This document shows positions 46,501 to 58,652 of a stretch of DNA of 64,000 nt, one piece after another. The number at the start of each line of letters is the position of its first letter. The first letter of the stretch is position 1. The stretch is from Phlegmacium glaucopus (lineage: Eukaryota > Basidiomycota > Agaricomycetes > Agaricales > Cortinariaceae), in the NCBI GenBank assembly GCA_015039465.1, contig MU130378.1, positions 1,182,570 through 1,246,569 on the forward strand, in the 5' to 3' direction. Both the position numbers and the translations under genes were made by a program. The notes under the pieces were generated by a model. The model was given only the letters and a program-made list of their open reading frames with translations, did no database searches and was not told the DNA's origin.

Positions 46501-47003
46501 TGAAATTAAAAAAATGGTATATCCACAGCATAATATGAACACATACCTTCAGCTTAGCCTCCTGTTTTTCGAGTTTCTTTACATCGACCCGCGATGCCCT
46601 TGCTTCAATATTAGATATATTCTTGTTCTCATCCAATTATCATGACTCACTTTCCCTTGTTGATGGACTCTAGGTCGACACCCTCCGATAGAGCGATTGT
46701 GTTTGAGAGATGAGATTTACTCATGTCCATTACTTTGTCTAATTTCTGTAACTTCGGCCGAGACTTATTCTTTAGGCGGCTGTTTAATTGGTCCTCCAAA
46801 GTATCACCCAATTTCAGCATCAGCTTTTCGAGAATATCATTGCGATCCCCGGCGACTGATTTGAGGATGTCATGAGCAACTTGTAAGACGTCCTCTTCTT
46901 CACCAGCATCATCAACCAAATACCCTCCCAAGTACTGGACAATGACCTCTTCTGTTCCTGGAAAGGACGTTCGTATTTCTTCTGCAATATCTTCCGATGA
47001 CAT
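43531..47003 (-). CDS. GCN20: ABC-F ATPase, Gcn20/ABCF3 family
   Basis: A cytosolic ABC-F protein. With Gcn1 it promotes Gcn2 activation on ribosomes during amino-acid starvation (family knowledge). ATG at 47001-47003 begins MSSEDIAEEIRTSFPGTEEV, the N-terminus typical of Gcn20/ABCF3, and the next exons are Lys-rich coiled coil. NBD1 has YGLIGRNG + VGKSTLLRHIAM (Walker A split by an intron at about 46085-46030), then DEPDQQRPTKSFSGGWR, the ABC signature. NBD2 has VGANGAGKSTV (about 44440), LSGGQKSRVAFS, HVLLLDE (about 43960) and VIIISHDERF. The C-terminus ends NLIVSNMKMKP. There are no membrane segments, as expected. About 18 exons are present, several of them small. Head-to-head with TOP2. 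Confidence 0.93.
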
Positions 47004-47156
47004 GTCGGGAAGAAAGTAAGAAGATACTGCAGGAGTGCGATCAATGACATAAAACTTAAAAAAAGGCAGTATACTTTGTTCGCGCACGTGATGAAGGCGC
47101 GTTCTAGCTAGTCACGCGAGGGTTGGACTTGATATTCACCTCAACAATCAACCACA
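47004..47156. promoter_or_regulatory. Bidirectional promoter between GCN20-like and TOP2
   Basis: A 153-bp interval between divergent start codons, containing CACGTGATG (47085-47093), a palindromic CACGTG E-box-like site that could be read by bHLH factors. Nothing else is assignable. Confidence 0.45.
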
Positions 47157-50100
47157 ATGAGCTCTTCAGAAGGAGAGGACTTCAATATGGATGTCTCTGG
47201 ATCGGAATCGGATGATTTTGAGCCTACCGTGAAGAAGGTTGGTTCGTCGCCATCTTGACCCAATCAACGGTTTGAGTCATCTTTCAACAGGCATCCGCGA
47301 AACCAAAGACAGCACCAAAACCCGTCAAACCCAAAGTGCCGGTTCTAAAGACTAAGCCGAAAACCGCTTCAAAGAAAAAGGTTCTCGTCGATCACGACGA
47401 GAATGCTGAAGATAGCCCAATGGATGACATTGGAGAAGGAGACGGGTCTGACAATGACCAATTTGGCGCGTCATCTAACAATTTACAGGCAGCTAATCCT
47501 GCAAAGAAGAAAAAGACAGCATCGGAAACCTATACCAAGGTTATTTAATCGCGAATAAGTTTTGTTTGATACACTAACACTAGTTTCTAGTTAACACAAT
47601 TAGAACACATTCTGAAACGTCCCGATTCCTACATAGGAAGTGTAGAAACCATCACACAAACAATGTGGACTTATGATGCAGAAACAAAGCGCATGGTACA
47701 CCGAGAGGTAAAATATGTCCCTGGCTTTTTCAAAATTGTCGACGAGATCCTGGTGAATGCAGCCGACAACAAGGTGACTATCTTCAAAGTTTTTCTTGAA
47801 CCATGTATCTCACAGGTATATTTGAGATCAACGATTCTTCAATGGACACTTTGAAAGTGACAATCGACTTGGAACAAAGCACGATTTCGGTCTATAACAA
47901 TGGACGGGGAATACCAATAGAAATTCATTCTCAGGAGAAAATTTACATACCAGAACTGATATTTGGGCATCTCCTTTCTTCTTCCAACTACGACGACGAC
48001 GAAAAGAAGCTCACTGGCGGTCGTAATGGATATGGTGCAAAGCTCGCTAACATCTACTCCCACGAATTCACTGTCGAAACGGCCGATAAAAATACTCAGC
48101 AAAAGTACAAGCAAACCTGGACAGATAACATGAGCACTTGTGGGAAGGCCAAGATCACAAAGAATTCAAAGAATGAGGAGTGGACTCGAATAACCTTCCG
48201 ACCAGATCTTAAACGCTTTGGAATGGACAAGATTGATGAAGATACCGCTGGACTCCTACAGAAACGTGTGTACGACATGGCAGGGACGGTCAAAGATATC
48301 AAGGTGTTTTTGAACGACGAGCGGCTGAAAATCAAGAATTTCAGGCAATATGTAGAGATGTATGTCAATTCAGTCAAAGCGGAGGCGGCAGAGACGTCTG
48401 GAGGTGCTGCTCAACCCAAACCACTCATCATTCACGAACAAATCGGGACTAGATGGGAGGTGGCGTTCGCTGTTTCCGACGGAGCGTTCCAACAAGTGTC
48501 TTTTGCCAATTCTATATCCACGATCAAGGGTGGCACACACGTAACTTATATCGCTGATCAACTGGCCAAGCATCTCATCACTGCGGTATCCAAGAAGAAT
48601 AAAGCTGCTACGCTCAAACCAGCCCAGATCAAGAATCATATGTGGATATTCGTCAATGCATTGATTGAAAATCCAACGTTTGATAGTCAAACGAAGGAGA
48701 CACTCACGCTTCCCGCCTCAAAATTTGGAACAAAGCCAACTCTCACGGACGATTTCGTTAAGAAAGGTCTGACATGATTCTGCATGGTCTTGGTCAACTC
48801 TCAAAGAACCACATTAGTTCTTAAATCGGCTATTGTAGACAACATTCTGAATTGGGCTAAGTACAAGGCTGAACAGCAAATTAAAAAGACGGATGGTACT
48901 AAACGTGAACGGTGTGTTTATCCTTACAAGAATCTGAATACTTTGATTAAAACATCTGATCCACATAGACTGTTGGGTTTAACCAAACTCTCAGATGCGA
49001 ACAATGCTGGTACTAAACATGGCAAACAATGTACTCTTATCCTCACAGAAGGAGACTCTGCCAAGGCTTTGGCCATTGCGGGATTAGGTGTCGTCGGCAG
49101 AGACAATTTCGGTGTATTCCCGTTACGGGGCAAACTGTTAAATGTCCGGGAGGCGAAACATGACCAGATCATGAAGAACGAAGAGATTCAAAACATCAAG
49201 AAGATCATGGGTTTGCAACACAATAAAGACTATTCGAATACCGCAACTCTGCGCTACGGCAGACTTATGATAATGACAGATCAGGTTGGTTCGACGCAAC
49301 CTATACTGCGCGATTGACACTGAAATCATCATATAGGACCATGATGGTTCTCATATCAAAGGACTTTTGATTAATTTCCTCGATCATTTCTATCCGTCGC
49401 TTTTGAAACTTCCCGACTTCCTCGTCGAGTTTGTTACGCCTATCGTTCGGGTACGTTTTTCTATTCATGTATTGAAAATGTCACAAGTCTGATTCCATCG
49501 AGAAAGGTTACTAAAGGAAAACAACGTCGCGACTTCTTCACCATTCCAGAGTACGAACAGTGGTTGGAAGATACCCCCGACGCAAGGAAGTGGACCTCTA
49601 GGTACTACAAGGTTTGAACGACGCGCAGTTGAGTCTTAAATCAGTGTTAACCTCGTTACAGGGTCTGGGGTCAAGCGACGACGCCGATGGGCGCGATTAC
49701 TTTGGCCACATGGAGAAACACATGATTCCGTTTTGCCCCACTCAAGAAGGTGACCGAGACCTTATCGACCTTGCGTTTAGTAAGAAAAGGGCAGATGAGC
49801 GAAAAGAATGGTTAAGGAATTTCAAGGTAACTTGATCTACCACCACCTGAGCTATTCTGACTCATTTACTATAAGCCTGGTACATTCTTGGACCATCGTA
49901 TAGAGGAAATTCCTTACTCCGAATTTATCAATAAAGAGTTGATATTGTTTTCGATGGCCGATAACGTTCGATCAATACCTTCCGTTGCTGACGGTATGAA
50001 ACCTGGCCAGAGGAAAGTCATCTGGGGTTGCTTCAGACGGAAGATGACGGCGCCGATCAAGGTACAGGTTCACTCATCCAATTGAGACTTCCCTTGACTT

Positions 50101-52717
50101 ATATTGAATCAGGTTGCGCAATTGGTTGGTTACATCAGCGAGCACGCAGCATACCACCACGGAGAAGCGAGTTTGGCTTCAACCATCATCAATTTGGCGC
50201 AAACTTTTGTTGGTAGCAACAATGTGAATCTCCTTCTTCCCTCAGGTCAGTATGGTACTCGAGCCACAGGCGGAAAGGACCATGCAGCACCTAGGTATAT
50301 AAACACGATGCCAACAGCGATGTCGAGGGTTTGTTTCAATCCAGCGGACGAAAACCTTCTAAATGTGCAAAAGGATGACAACGCTCTGATTGAGCCTGAG
50401 TGGTACATACCAGTTCTGCCACTCGTCCTGGTCAACGGAGCGGAAGGTATCGGCACAGGCAAGTTAGACCATGTTGAATCTTTCTTCGCCAATTTATTCT
50501 CTTGCTAGGTTGGAGCACCACAATACCATGCTACAATCCCGTCGATATTGTCAACAATATTCGAAAGATGATGAACAATGAAGAACCGCAGTCCATGATT
50601 CCTTGGTGGCGTGGTTTTAAAGGAGAAATCAAGCCAACCGCTAAGCACAAGTACGATGTCTATGGTGTTGTGAAGAAAGTTGATGATACGACAGTCGAAA
50701 TCACTGAATTACCAATTCACAAGTGGACACAGAATTACAAGGATGAGTTGGAAGCAATGATTAAGGGAGATAAAGACAAAGAAAAAGAGGGCGTCGTCAA
50801 GGTTGGTGATTTATTCCATTCTGTAAACAAGGTCTGAAAAGGATATCTTTAGGATTATAAAGAGTACCATGACAATGTGAATGTGCACTTTGTAGTCACG
50901 ATGGGTGCAAAAGAACTCGAAAAAGCAGAACAGCAAGGCCTGCTCGAATTCTTTAGGTTGACCTCAAAGATCAATACTAGCAACATGATCTGCTTCGACT
51001 TTGAGGGGAAGATCAAGAAGTACGACTCGCCGGAGGAGATTCTCGAGGATTTCTATCCAGTACGTTTGGCATACTATCAGAAACGCAAGGTCGGTGCATC
51101 TATCCTTCGATGATCTATATTTTTACATTATTATATGCAGGATTATCTCGCTAATGAACTCCAAATGTCTTTCGAGAAGCTAACGAATCAGGCTCGGTTC
51201 GTGCAAATGATCGTTAACAAGGAGCTTGTGGTATCAAATCGGAAAAAGTCTGATATCGTAGCGGATCTGCGCAAATACAAATTCCGTCCGTTTTCGAAAA
51301 CCTCTGCCAAAACCACAGGGGAGACAGAGCCTGCCGAAGAGGACGATGAAGAGGAAGGAAATCAGGCTGACTTTGACTACTTGCTTGGAATGGCGATTTG
51401 GAGTTTGACGAAAGAGAAGGTGTGTCTAGGCGATCGTCTCGAGTATGATTAATTGTTAAGTAGATTGGCTATAGATTGAGCGCCTAAATGCACAAGCGAG
51501 CGAGAAGGAAACAGAGTTGCTTGCTCTTCTGGAAAAGTCTCCAAAGAACCTATGGAATACCGATCTTGACTTATTCTTGCAAGCGTGGGAGGTGAGCGAT
51601 TCCTCTGTAAATAATAGCCACGTTGTTTATACCTTTTGGATGTATAGAGGGACTGCAAAGCTTTCGAGGAAGGGAAATCAAGGGATGCAAACGGCAAGAT
51701 TGTCAAACGAAAGCAGACTGTGCTTAAGACTCGCAAATCGATTGGTATGGGAAAAGGGTCAGGCTCTGACGACGATTTCAAGCCTATCAAAGCGGCATCT
51801 TTGAAACGGAAACCAACAGAAAAGAAAGAGGCGCCTCAGAAATCAAAAGACATAGAAACAGTAAAAGTGAAAGCTGCGGAGAGTTCTGTGCCGAAACGCA
51901 AGACAGTTCAGAAGATCGTGGACGATGATGACGAAGACGATGACAATGATATGTATATGGAAGCCCCACCTCCGCCGCCACCGCCTCTCAAAAGCAAAGC
52001 CAATGTTGAGAAGAAAGCGCCAGTCCCTGCGAGTAATTCCGATTCTAACCCGGAGGTGATTGAGAAAGTACAGCCGAAACGCAAGGCGGCAGCTGCCGCG
52101 AAACCTGTTGTAATTGAATCTGATTCTGAGAGCGAAGAGAAATCATCCAAAGGAAAGGGCAAAACAAAAGCGCCACCGAAAAGAAAGAGGTGAAAAAATA
52201 CTCTTATTGGCATTAATGAGCTTGTGCTAACGGACGTATTGATAGTATGGGATCTTCGGACGAAGAAACGGATGAACTAACGAGTCCACCGGCTAAGAAG
52301 AAAAAGGGTGCTGAAGGATCCGCTGTAGGCAAGGCAAAGAAAGCTCAGCCGAAACGAAAGAGGTGGGGATAATATTCTTGTATTATTGGGATTTTACTAA
52401 CGAAAAGGGGCAGCATGGATTCATCGAACGAAGAATCAGATGAATTGGTGATTCAACCGGCCAAGAAGAAAATGGAGGTTGAAAAGCCTGCTGTGGGTAA
52501 GAAGAAACTGTCAAAGAGCATGAAACCAGCATCACCTCCAAAGGCGAAGAAAGCTAAGAAGTATGGAGACGATGATGATGACGATGATATTATGGATTAT
52601 GATGATCTGCCTAAAGGACCACCTCGGAGTCGCGTAGCGCGTGGAGCAGCCAAGAAATATGTTGAGGTATTGTCTTCTGACGAGGAGGGGGAGGGATCCA
52701 TGTTTGTTATTGAATAA
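47157..52717 (+). CDS. TOP2: DNA topoisomerase II
   Basis: A type IIA topoisomerase that passes one duplex through another to untangle chromosomes, in the nucleus. Order: acidic/Lys-rich N-tail; GHKL ATPase with NGRGIP and GGRNGYGAKLANIYS (about 48010-48060); a transducer region; TOPRIM with ILTEGDSAKALA (about 49035) and IMTDQ + DHDGSHIKG split by an intron. The winged-helix region has the catalytic tyrosine in AAPRYINT (about 50285-50310), followed by VNGAEGIGTGWSTTIPC. The C-terminal tail (51720-52717) is rich in Lys, Asp and Ser and has acidic patches and SDSESEEKSSKG-type phospho-sites. A short intron at 48768-48819 avoids an apparent break at 48778. About 15 introns; the stop is TAA at 52717. 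The C-tail is normally poorly conserved. Confidence 0.95.
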
Positions 52718-52768
52718 AATAGATTAGATGACGTAATAAATAAAATATAGGGTTGTTTTCCGTCCTTG

Positions 52769-55700
52769 ATGTCGTTCAGTTCAATCCTCCCGTCGTCGCT
52801 CACACAATGGGTAGACGATCTGAACACCCTCATCCTCGACATTCGCCCACACGCCGCATACTCATCGGCACGTATACCCCATGCTATATCTCTCTCGGTG
52901 CCTTCAACGCTCCTCAAAAGGCCTCTTTTCTCTCTTCAGCGCCTCGCTGCCATGCTTCCGTCCGCCAGCGCTCGCACTCGTTTCCTAGCATGGCCTTCTG
53001 CTTCAAGAATCCTCGTATATGATGCTGACTCACAGGTTGCGGGCGAATCCTCTAACATAAATGGGCTTCTGCGCAAATTCAGACTTGATGGCTTTCAGGG
53101 CGAACTTGCTTGGCTTCAGGGCGGCTTCCAAGCCATTTGGCGCGACGGTCGTGAAATTATAGATACTCGCCCGCCTACCCCAGATCCGGAGAACGAGGAT
53201 GATGCAGATGTTCACGACAAGTCATCACAGTCTTCTCTTCTGCGTACCCGCCGTCTACCTATATCTGCCTTTTCCCTTACATCTACAACTATACACAACT
53301 CTCTAAATTTCACATCCGCTAGTGCTAATTTCATACAACGGCCGACGACGGAGGTTTCACAGCACTCCCTATCAAATCCCCCAACTTCTAACGCTTATCC
53401 TGCTTACAATCCTTTTTTCGATACCATTCGCCAAAATACAGAGCTTTCACATGGCATCACGGAACGTATCCCCCTTCGTCTTCCTCGGCGCGTACGTCGC
53501 CGGATACGTGACCTTCCGTTTCCCTGGTTACAGAATATCGCTCGTTGGGCGGCTAGTACTCCATCGCATCATCGCAGCTTCAGCGAATCCTCGTCTGAAT
53601 CCTCGTCTGAAGATTATGAATCGAGTACAGCGGATGTTGAAGAAGGCAAGGAAGCTCTTGCTATGCAATTTTTCAAAATAGAACTCGCTGAGCAGCGCCG
53701 ACTCATGGGCATCATGGAACATCACTCCAAGGAGAGTGGTCAATCTGGACAGTTGCCTCCACAGGGTAGCCCCTTTCCCTTTAGTATCACTGCAGGTATT
53801 GAAAAGGGTGCAAAAAACCGGTGACGACATTTTATTTTCACCTATTTTTACATCATTTCATGTCTTCGTTTGCCACAGGTATCGCCACGTATGGCCATTT
53901 GAGCACGCTCGTGTACGGCTCCACCAGAAGCGAGAAGCTGATGACGACTATGTCAATGCATCATATATACAACCACTTGTCACAAACAAGAGGTACATAG
54001 CTACTCAAGGTCCTCTTCCGGCCACCTTCACCGATTTCTGGACGTGAGTTTAAAGTATTTAGACCCACCTAGTGTTTCTGAAATTTTAGTAGACTTTGCT
54101 GGGAGCAGAATGTCCACGTCATCGTCATGCTTACCCGCGAAGTTGAAGGGGCTATGGTGAAATGTGGCGCTTACTGGACAGATACCGTTTTTGGCCCTCT
54201 TCGCTTGCGTCTTATCTCGACTGAGGGTTTTGAGACGCCTCCAGCAGATCAGCGTCCAGCTACTGCAGGTTTCTTCACACAACTTCCCGTGCCTTCCTCT
54301 CATTCTCCTCAACAGTTTCCTCTTTCAGCGGGTTCTAAAAGGTGTCATCGTCCGCAACACTATACCATTAATCCATGCGAAACAGTGAAGAGGGTTTTCG
54401 AACTGACGCATACAGAGTATCCGGATGCCGAGCCACGTAAAATCGTACAACTGCAGTATCTCGAGTGGCCGGATATGAATGTGCCTGATGATCCTCGAGG
54501 CCTCCTGGGATTCATCAAACAAGTTGAAGATGCTGTCAGCGAAACGCGGTCAGCAAGGGATTTGAGTAGAATGGGGAACCGCGACCAGATTATCACCAAC
54601 GAGGTGGATCAATGTACCGGAATCGCTAAGCATGCTTTGGGTAACAGCCCTGTGCTCCTTCACTGTAGCGCTGGTGTGGGAAGAACGGGTGGATTTATCG
54701 CAGTTGATTCCATTTTGGATGCTATGAGGAGAGAGATACGGGCTGAGAGAAAGCCAGACAATATGGATGTAGATTCATCTGACCAGCCACCCAGAATTTC
54801 AAGTTCGGCAACTTTTCAGTTGAAGACACCCATCCCATCAAATAATGACATCGATATTCCGTACGCACCTCCCATGTCCACTACGATGTCTGATACCGTG
54901 TTGTGGGCACAGAACGTCAGAGCAGAGACGGATGTAGTGGCTGGTAGTCAACAAAATCTACAACATAACAATCACCCTGCTTTTCAAGCTTTGAAGCCAA
55001 CTTTCATTCTCTCATCGGAATCGCAGAATAGAAGACGATCGTCACAAACGAGTGACTTGTATGGAAGCTATCACCGTTCGTCTTCATCTTTCGACACGTC
55101 TGTTTCTGGCACCTCATCTCCTTGCAAAGTGTCCCTTACATCCCCAGATCATCGCACAGAGGGTCAACGGACGATGCAGCCTTTTTCTCCTCTCCCTATA
55201 TCAGGGTCTATGTTTGACCTCGAAACACCCTCACTATCATCCTCCCGTCTATTAGAGCCTTCCCCACTTACGGAACCTTCTAGCAACACCCAAGGTTTAA
55301 ATCAAGGGTTGTCAAGCGATGGCGAACCTCCTTCAAAGTCCCAATCACCATCTGCAGACGAGGCAAACTCTTCGCAAGCACCACCGCCGATCCATCCCAA
55401 TCTAGTTTCCTCACTGCGCCTAGTTCCTACATCAACATCTTTCTCACGAGAAAATGAGCAAGTTATGAAATCTTTCGATTATAAAGAACCAAGATCCTTG
55501 CATAAGGACATCACACCTCCGGGGTTGACAACTTTTGAGGACCCTATCTGGGAGGTGGTGCAGGATATGCGTGAACAGCGGATGAGTCTTTGCCAGACCT
55601 TGAGACAATATGTTTTCGTCCATGCTGCTGTCATCGAAGGTGCATTGATGGTTCTAGACGACGAGAAAATGATTATGAATGGGTTGGCCATGCCAATGCC

Positions 55701-56061
55701 CAGGAGAAGCTCTCCTCCTGTCCCGATTTCTGGTGTCCGCCCTCCACCATCAATAAGCAGTTCGAGTCATCGGTCATGCTCGCCTTCAGCTTCTTTCCTT
55801 CGACCTGTTCTCCAATTGCACCCGAGCGATACAGCCTCCCTCACTTCTAATAAACGAGGGGCTAGTCCAACAGAGTTGTTAAAGGAAGACAAGGCGGGAG
55901 AGGTAATGTTGTCAAAGAGACCTAGCACCAAGCGGAAGCAGACAAAGGAGGATGATATTATAGCCAATGCTCGATATCGTACGGTAACACCATTACGGGT
56001 TACTGGAACGATGCATCCCGCTGGCGCATCTGCTGTTTCTACGACATCAATGCCTCCTTAA
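52769..56061 (+). CDS. Rhodanese-domain protein tyrosine phosphatase (Pyp/Ptp type)
   Basis: A predicted classical tyrosine phosphatase, probably acting on stress MAP kinases as fungal Pyp1/Ptp2 do (inference). An N-terminal rhodanese-like domain (residues about 10-125) has DIRPHAAYSSARIPHAI and ILVYDAD then LQGGFQAIW. Where active rhodaneses have Cys, here there is YDADSQ, so it is a non-catalytic binding module. After a Ser-rich stretch and an intron (about 53821-53878), the phosphatase domain gives DDDYVNASYI, IATQGPLPATFTDFW, YLEWPDMNVPD (WPD loop, about 54460) and LLHCSAGVGRTGGFI (about 54655-54700), with CX5R intact. About 300 residues of Ser/Pro-rich sequence follow before the Q-loop-like REQRMSLCQTLRQYVFVH (about 55570). 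The start ATG is 52769; the codon before is TTG. It begins 51 bp after TOP2 ends. Confidence 0.88.
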
Positions 56062-56261
56062 CTTGCAAGATATGAGCTTTAAGACCCTGTCTTGGACACA
56101 GTTATTAGCAATTGTCTCAAGAGTACATTTTTAGGCTCTTTGACGACAGATATTTAAAGTACACTTCATATCTGTATTTTACCAAAAGTCACTGTTTTTT
56201 TAAAGACTGTCCCTGGATGCTCTGAGGTTATGATGCCAGGTCTGACTTGAACTTCCCGAAG

Positions 56262-57636
56262 ATGCACGATCTCGAGAATCTCCATTCAAAGCCTCTGCCT
56301 CAGGGCTGGTCTGAGCATTTTGATACAGAGTAAGTATTCGTAGGCCGAGCAAGTATCTTCGTGTCAACTGACTTGGTATTACAGGCGGAAAATCTGGTGA
56401 GATCTTGCTTATTGACCCATACGTTTTAGTACTCACGAGTGATCATCAAGGTACTACGTGGACCTTGATTCTATACCTCCTCGTGCTTCCCTTGTGCATC
56501 CAGCCGATAATATCTCTCAAGGACACGATCAGTCGGGAGGAGCCTCCATTTTGTCGCGTCCCTTACCAATAATCAATGCTACAAACAGCTGCGACAATGT
56601 TCAAACTAATGGTACCACACTCACTTCTGCACAACGGTTATATGCAACTGCAACGATCTCAAATTCATCTGGCCTTGCTTCTACCTCGGTTGCTACCCCA
56701 GAGGTGTCTATAAGGCAGCATGCATCCATTTCAGCCCGTTCCATTGTCGTAGATACCTCCTTGTCTCCAACCCAGACACCCTCTCCAACTTCGGTAACTG
56801 CAAATCTAGAGGATTCACCATCTCGCTACCGTCCCAGACGACTTCGACAATCACGCCAAATGACCCATCCATTTTTATCACCATCGCCCTTCTCTACTCC
56901 CCTTTCTGTGGCTCAAGGTTCAACTGGGCAAACGCTGTACAACCCCGCCGTCCAAATATCGGCTTCGGGGCCTAATTTTGATAGCAAATCACGCCCCAAG
57001 CCCCAAGGGCCTAAAGTGCTTCGAGAAGCCTCGTTAGTGACATCCCACACAGAAGGTCTTGATTTTCGGAGAAAGGCCCTTCCCCCGATCCCAGCCGATC
57101 GAGAAAGGAGCAATGGTTTAACAACGGCCCCCACCACGTCTAATAGCCAACATAGAAATGTATACTCTGGCATAACTGAAGATAATGTACTTCTTATGCC
57201 AGCTCATGGCAAGGTTTCATCACCTGGACAGCGTGCTATTATCGACGACGATGAAGTCTCCGAGTCTCTCCCTCCGCTTTCACCAACCCGATGTGAATCA
57301 CATCAACCCATCGTCTCTACATCATTCAGCCAGTCAATGGATCAGGTAATATTCCAACCACGGCCTATAAAACCACTCCGGGGGCTTAGTGCAAATTTTC
57401 AAGACCAAATACGTGAAACCTCACAACCTACGCCAAGTCTTGAAGAGGACCAACATAAAAATGTTGCCAAGAAGGTCAAGAGATTTAGTCTTGATCTCAT
57501 CAAATCTGGAAAATCCGAACCTGACAAAGATAATCATCGATCTTCACTACGTTACGACGACGATTCTTCGTGGACACCGATACTTAACTCGAGCTTGGAT
57601 GAATCTTTTGTTTTAGTTAATGATGCGCACTTATGA
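56262..57636 (+). CDS. WW-domain protein with a 12-nt internal exon
   Basis: The first three exons assemble a WW domain. Exon 56262-56329 gives SKPLPQGWSEHFDTE, micro-exon 56385-56396 gives RKI, and exon 3 from 56451 gives WYYVDLDSIPPRASLVHP. The residues fit LPxGW, an aromatic pair YY and the final HP of the domain. The rest (about 380 residues) is low-complexity, Ser/Thr/Pro-rich with several SP/TP sites. It includes RRLRQSRQMTHPFLSPSPFS, DFRRKALPPIPADRE (PxxP) and a C-terminal KKVKRFSLDLIKSGK block that looks conserved. WW domains bind proline-rich partners, so it is likely an adaptor. The length is 421 codons by this splice model. It follows the phosphatase gene by 200 bp on the same strand. 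Confidence 0.75.
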
Positions 57637-57883
57637 CACCTGGTTGGCGCGGAGTTGTTTCTAGGATCGATATGGCTTGTATCTCTAAACTTACTGTAAT
57701 ATCATTTATAATTGAGCAGACCCAAGTGCTACACCTTCATCGTGAAATGGTTTGTATTGTCATGAGTGGTACAACAGATGAAAATTTCTAGGTGTAGTAT
57801 AATGATACAACATTATAGAAGTCAGGGAGTGGAGGATAAATGCTTATAAGGATAAATATGAACTGTTTCTAAACCTGAAGGTA
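57637..57883. other. Convergent 3' region
   Basis: AT-rich spacer between the WW-domain gene and ISA1. No gene was seen. Confidence 0.5.
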
Positions 57884-58555
57884 TCATGTAGCAACGTTAA
57901 ATGATTCGCCGCAACCACACGCATCCTTGATATTGGGATTTTTGAAGGTAAACTTGGAGCTTGTGATTGATGAATGTATCGTCAGTACACTCAGCGTAGT
58001 TGTATTCCTAGAAATGACTCACCTTAGTTGATCTTCCATCCAATCCATCTCACTCCCAATTATTGAGAACAGAGCTTTACTGTCTATTAGCACACGGACG
58101 CCGTCCTGTGTGACTACTTCGTCGAACTTGCCAGGTTTGTCGACATATTCAAGATGGTATGACAAGCCCGCACAACCTTTGTTCCGTACGCCTATACGGA
58201 TGAGCTGTGGTGTTGGCCCATTTAACAGATTATGCAACCGTGAAACGGCGGTGGGTGTCTACATAGACGCCAATGAGAACGAAACTAGAGAGATGGAAAT
58301 GAGACAAACAATGGATAATGCTGCTTTCGTCGACCGTAGCGTCGGTCTTGGTTTATCCACCTTTGGGACAGGAGGCGGTGGTGCAGCAGTCTGAGGCGCC
58401 GAAGCATCTGGTGATATTGATGGACGACTGGGCACGACTGTAGGGGGTGAATTTTGGAGAGGCGGCTGTGTATTGTGATTGTAGTTATTGCGAAGCGCGG
58501 ACATCATTGCGCGTCGAGTCTGAACGGTTGGTATACGAAGGTGTCGTAGAGACAT
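57884..58555 (-). CDS. ISA1: Mitochondrial iron-sulfur assembly protein Isa1 (A-type/HesB)
   Basis: An A-type iron-sulfur scaffold needed in mitochondria for 4Fe-4S cluster maturation (aconitase-type and lipoate/biotin synthase targets). The N-terminus MSLRHLRIPTVQTRRAMMS is rich in Arg/Ser, with no acidic residues, as for a mitochondrial presequence. A Pro/Ser/Ala-rich region leads to RPTLRSTKAALSI. After an intron comes TPTAVSRLHNLLNG, then RIGVRNKGCAGLSYHLEYV, where the first conserved Cys lies. The last exon gives KFTFKNPNIKDACGCGESFNV, with the CGC pair. The three metal-binding cysteines are all present. Start ATG 58555, stop TGA at 57884-57886. Two introns of about 50-60 bp. Confidence 0.93.
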
Positions 58556-58652
58556 TGGTCAAGGAACAAATTACAGCTGCTGACTTAATACACCATCTGT
58601 TGTCTCGTGTTTACCTATGCACATTGTCCAATCATATTGCTACAGTTACTAG

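Noticed and set aside
48768..48819. Apparent frameshift/stop within topoisomerase II
   Set aside because: A 52-bp GT-AG intron removes it and joins KK to VLKSAIVDN in frame.
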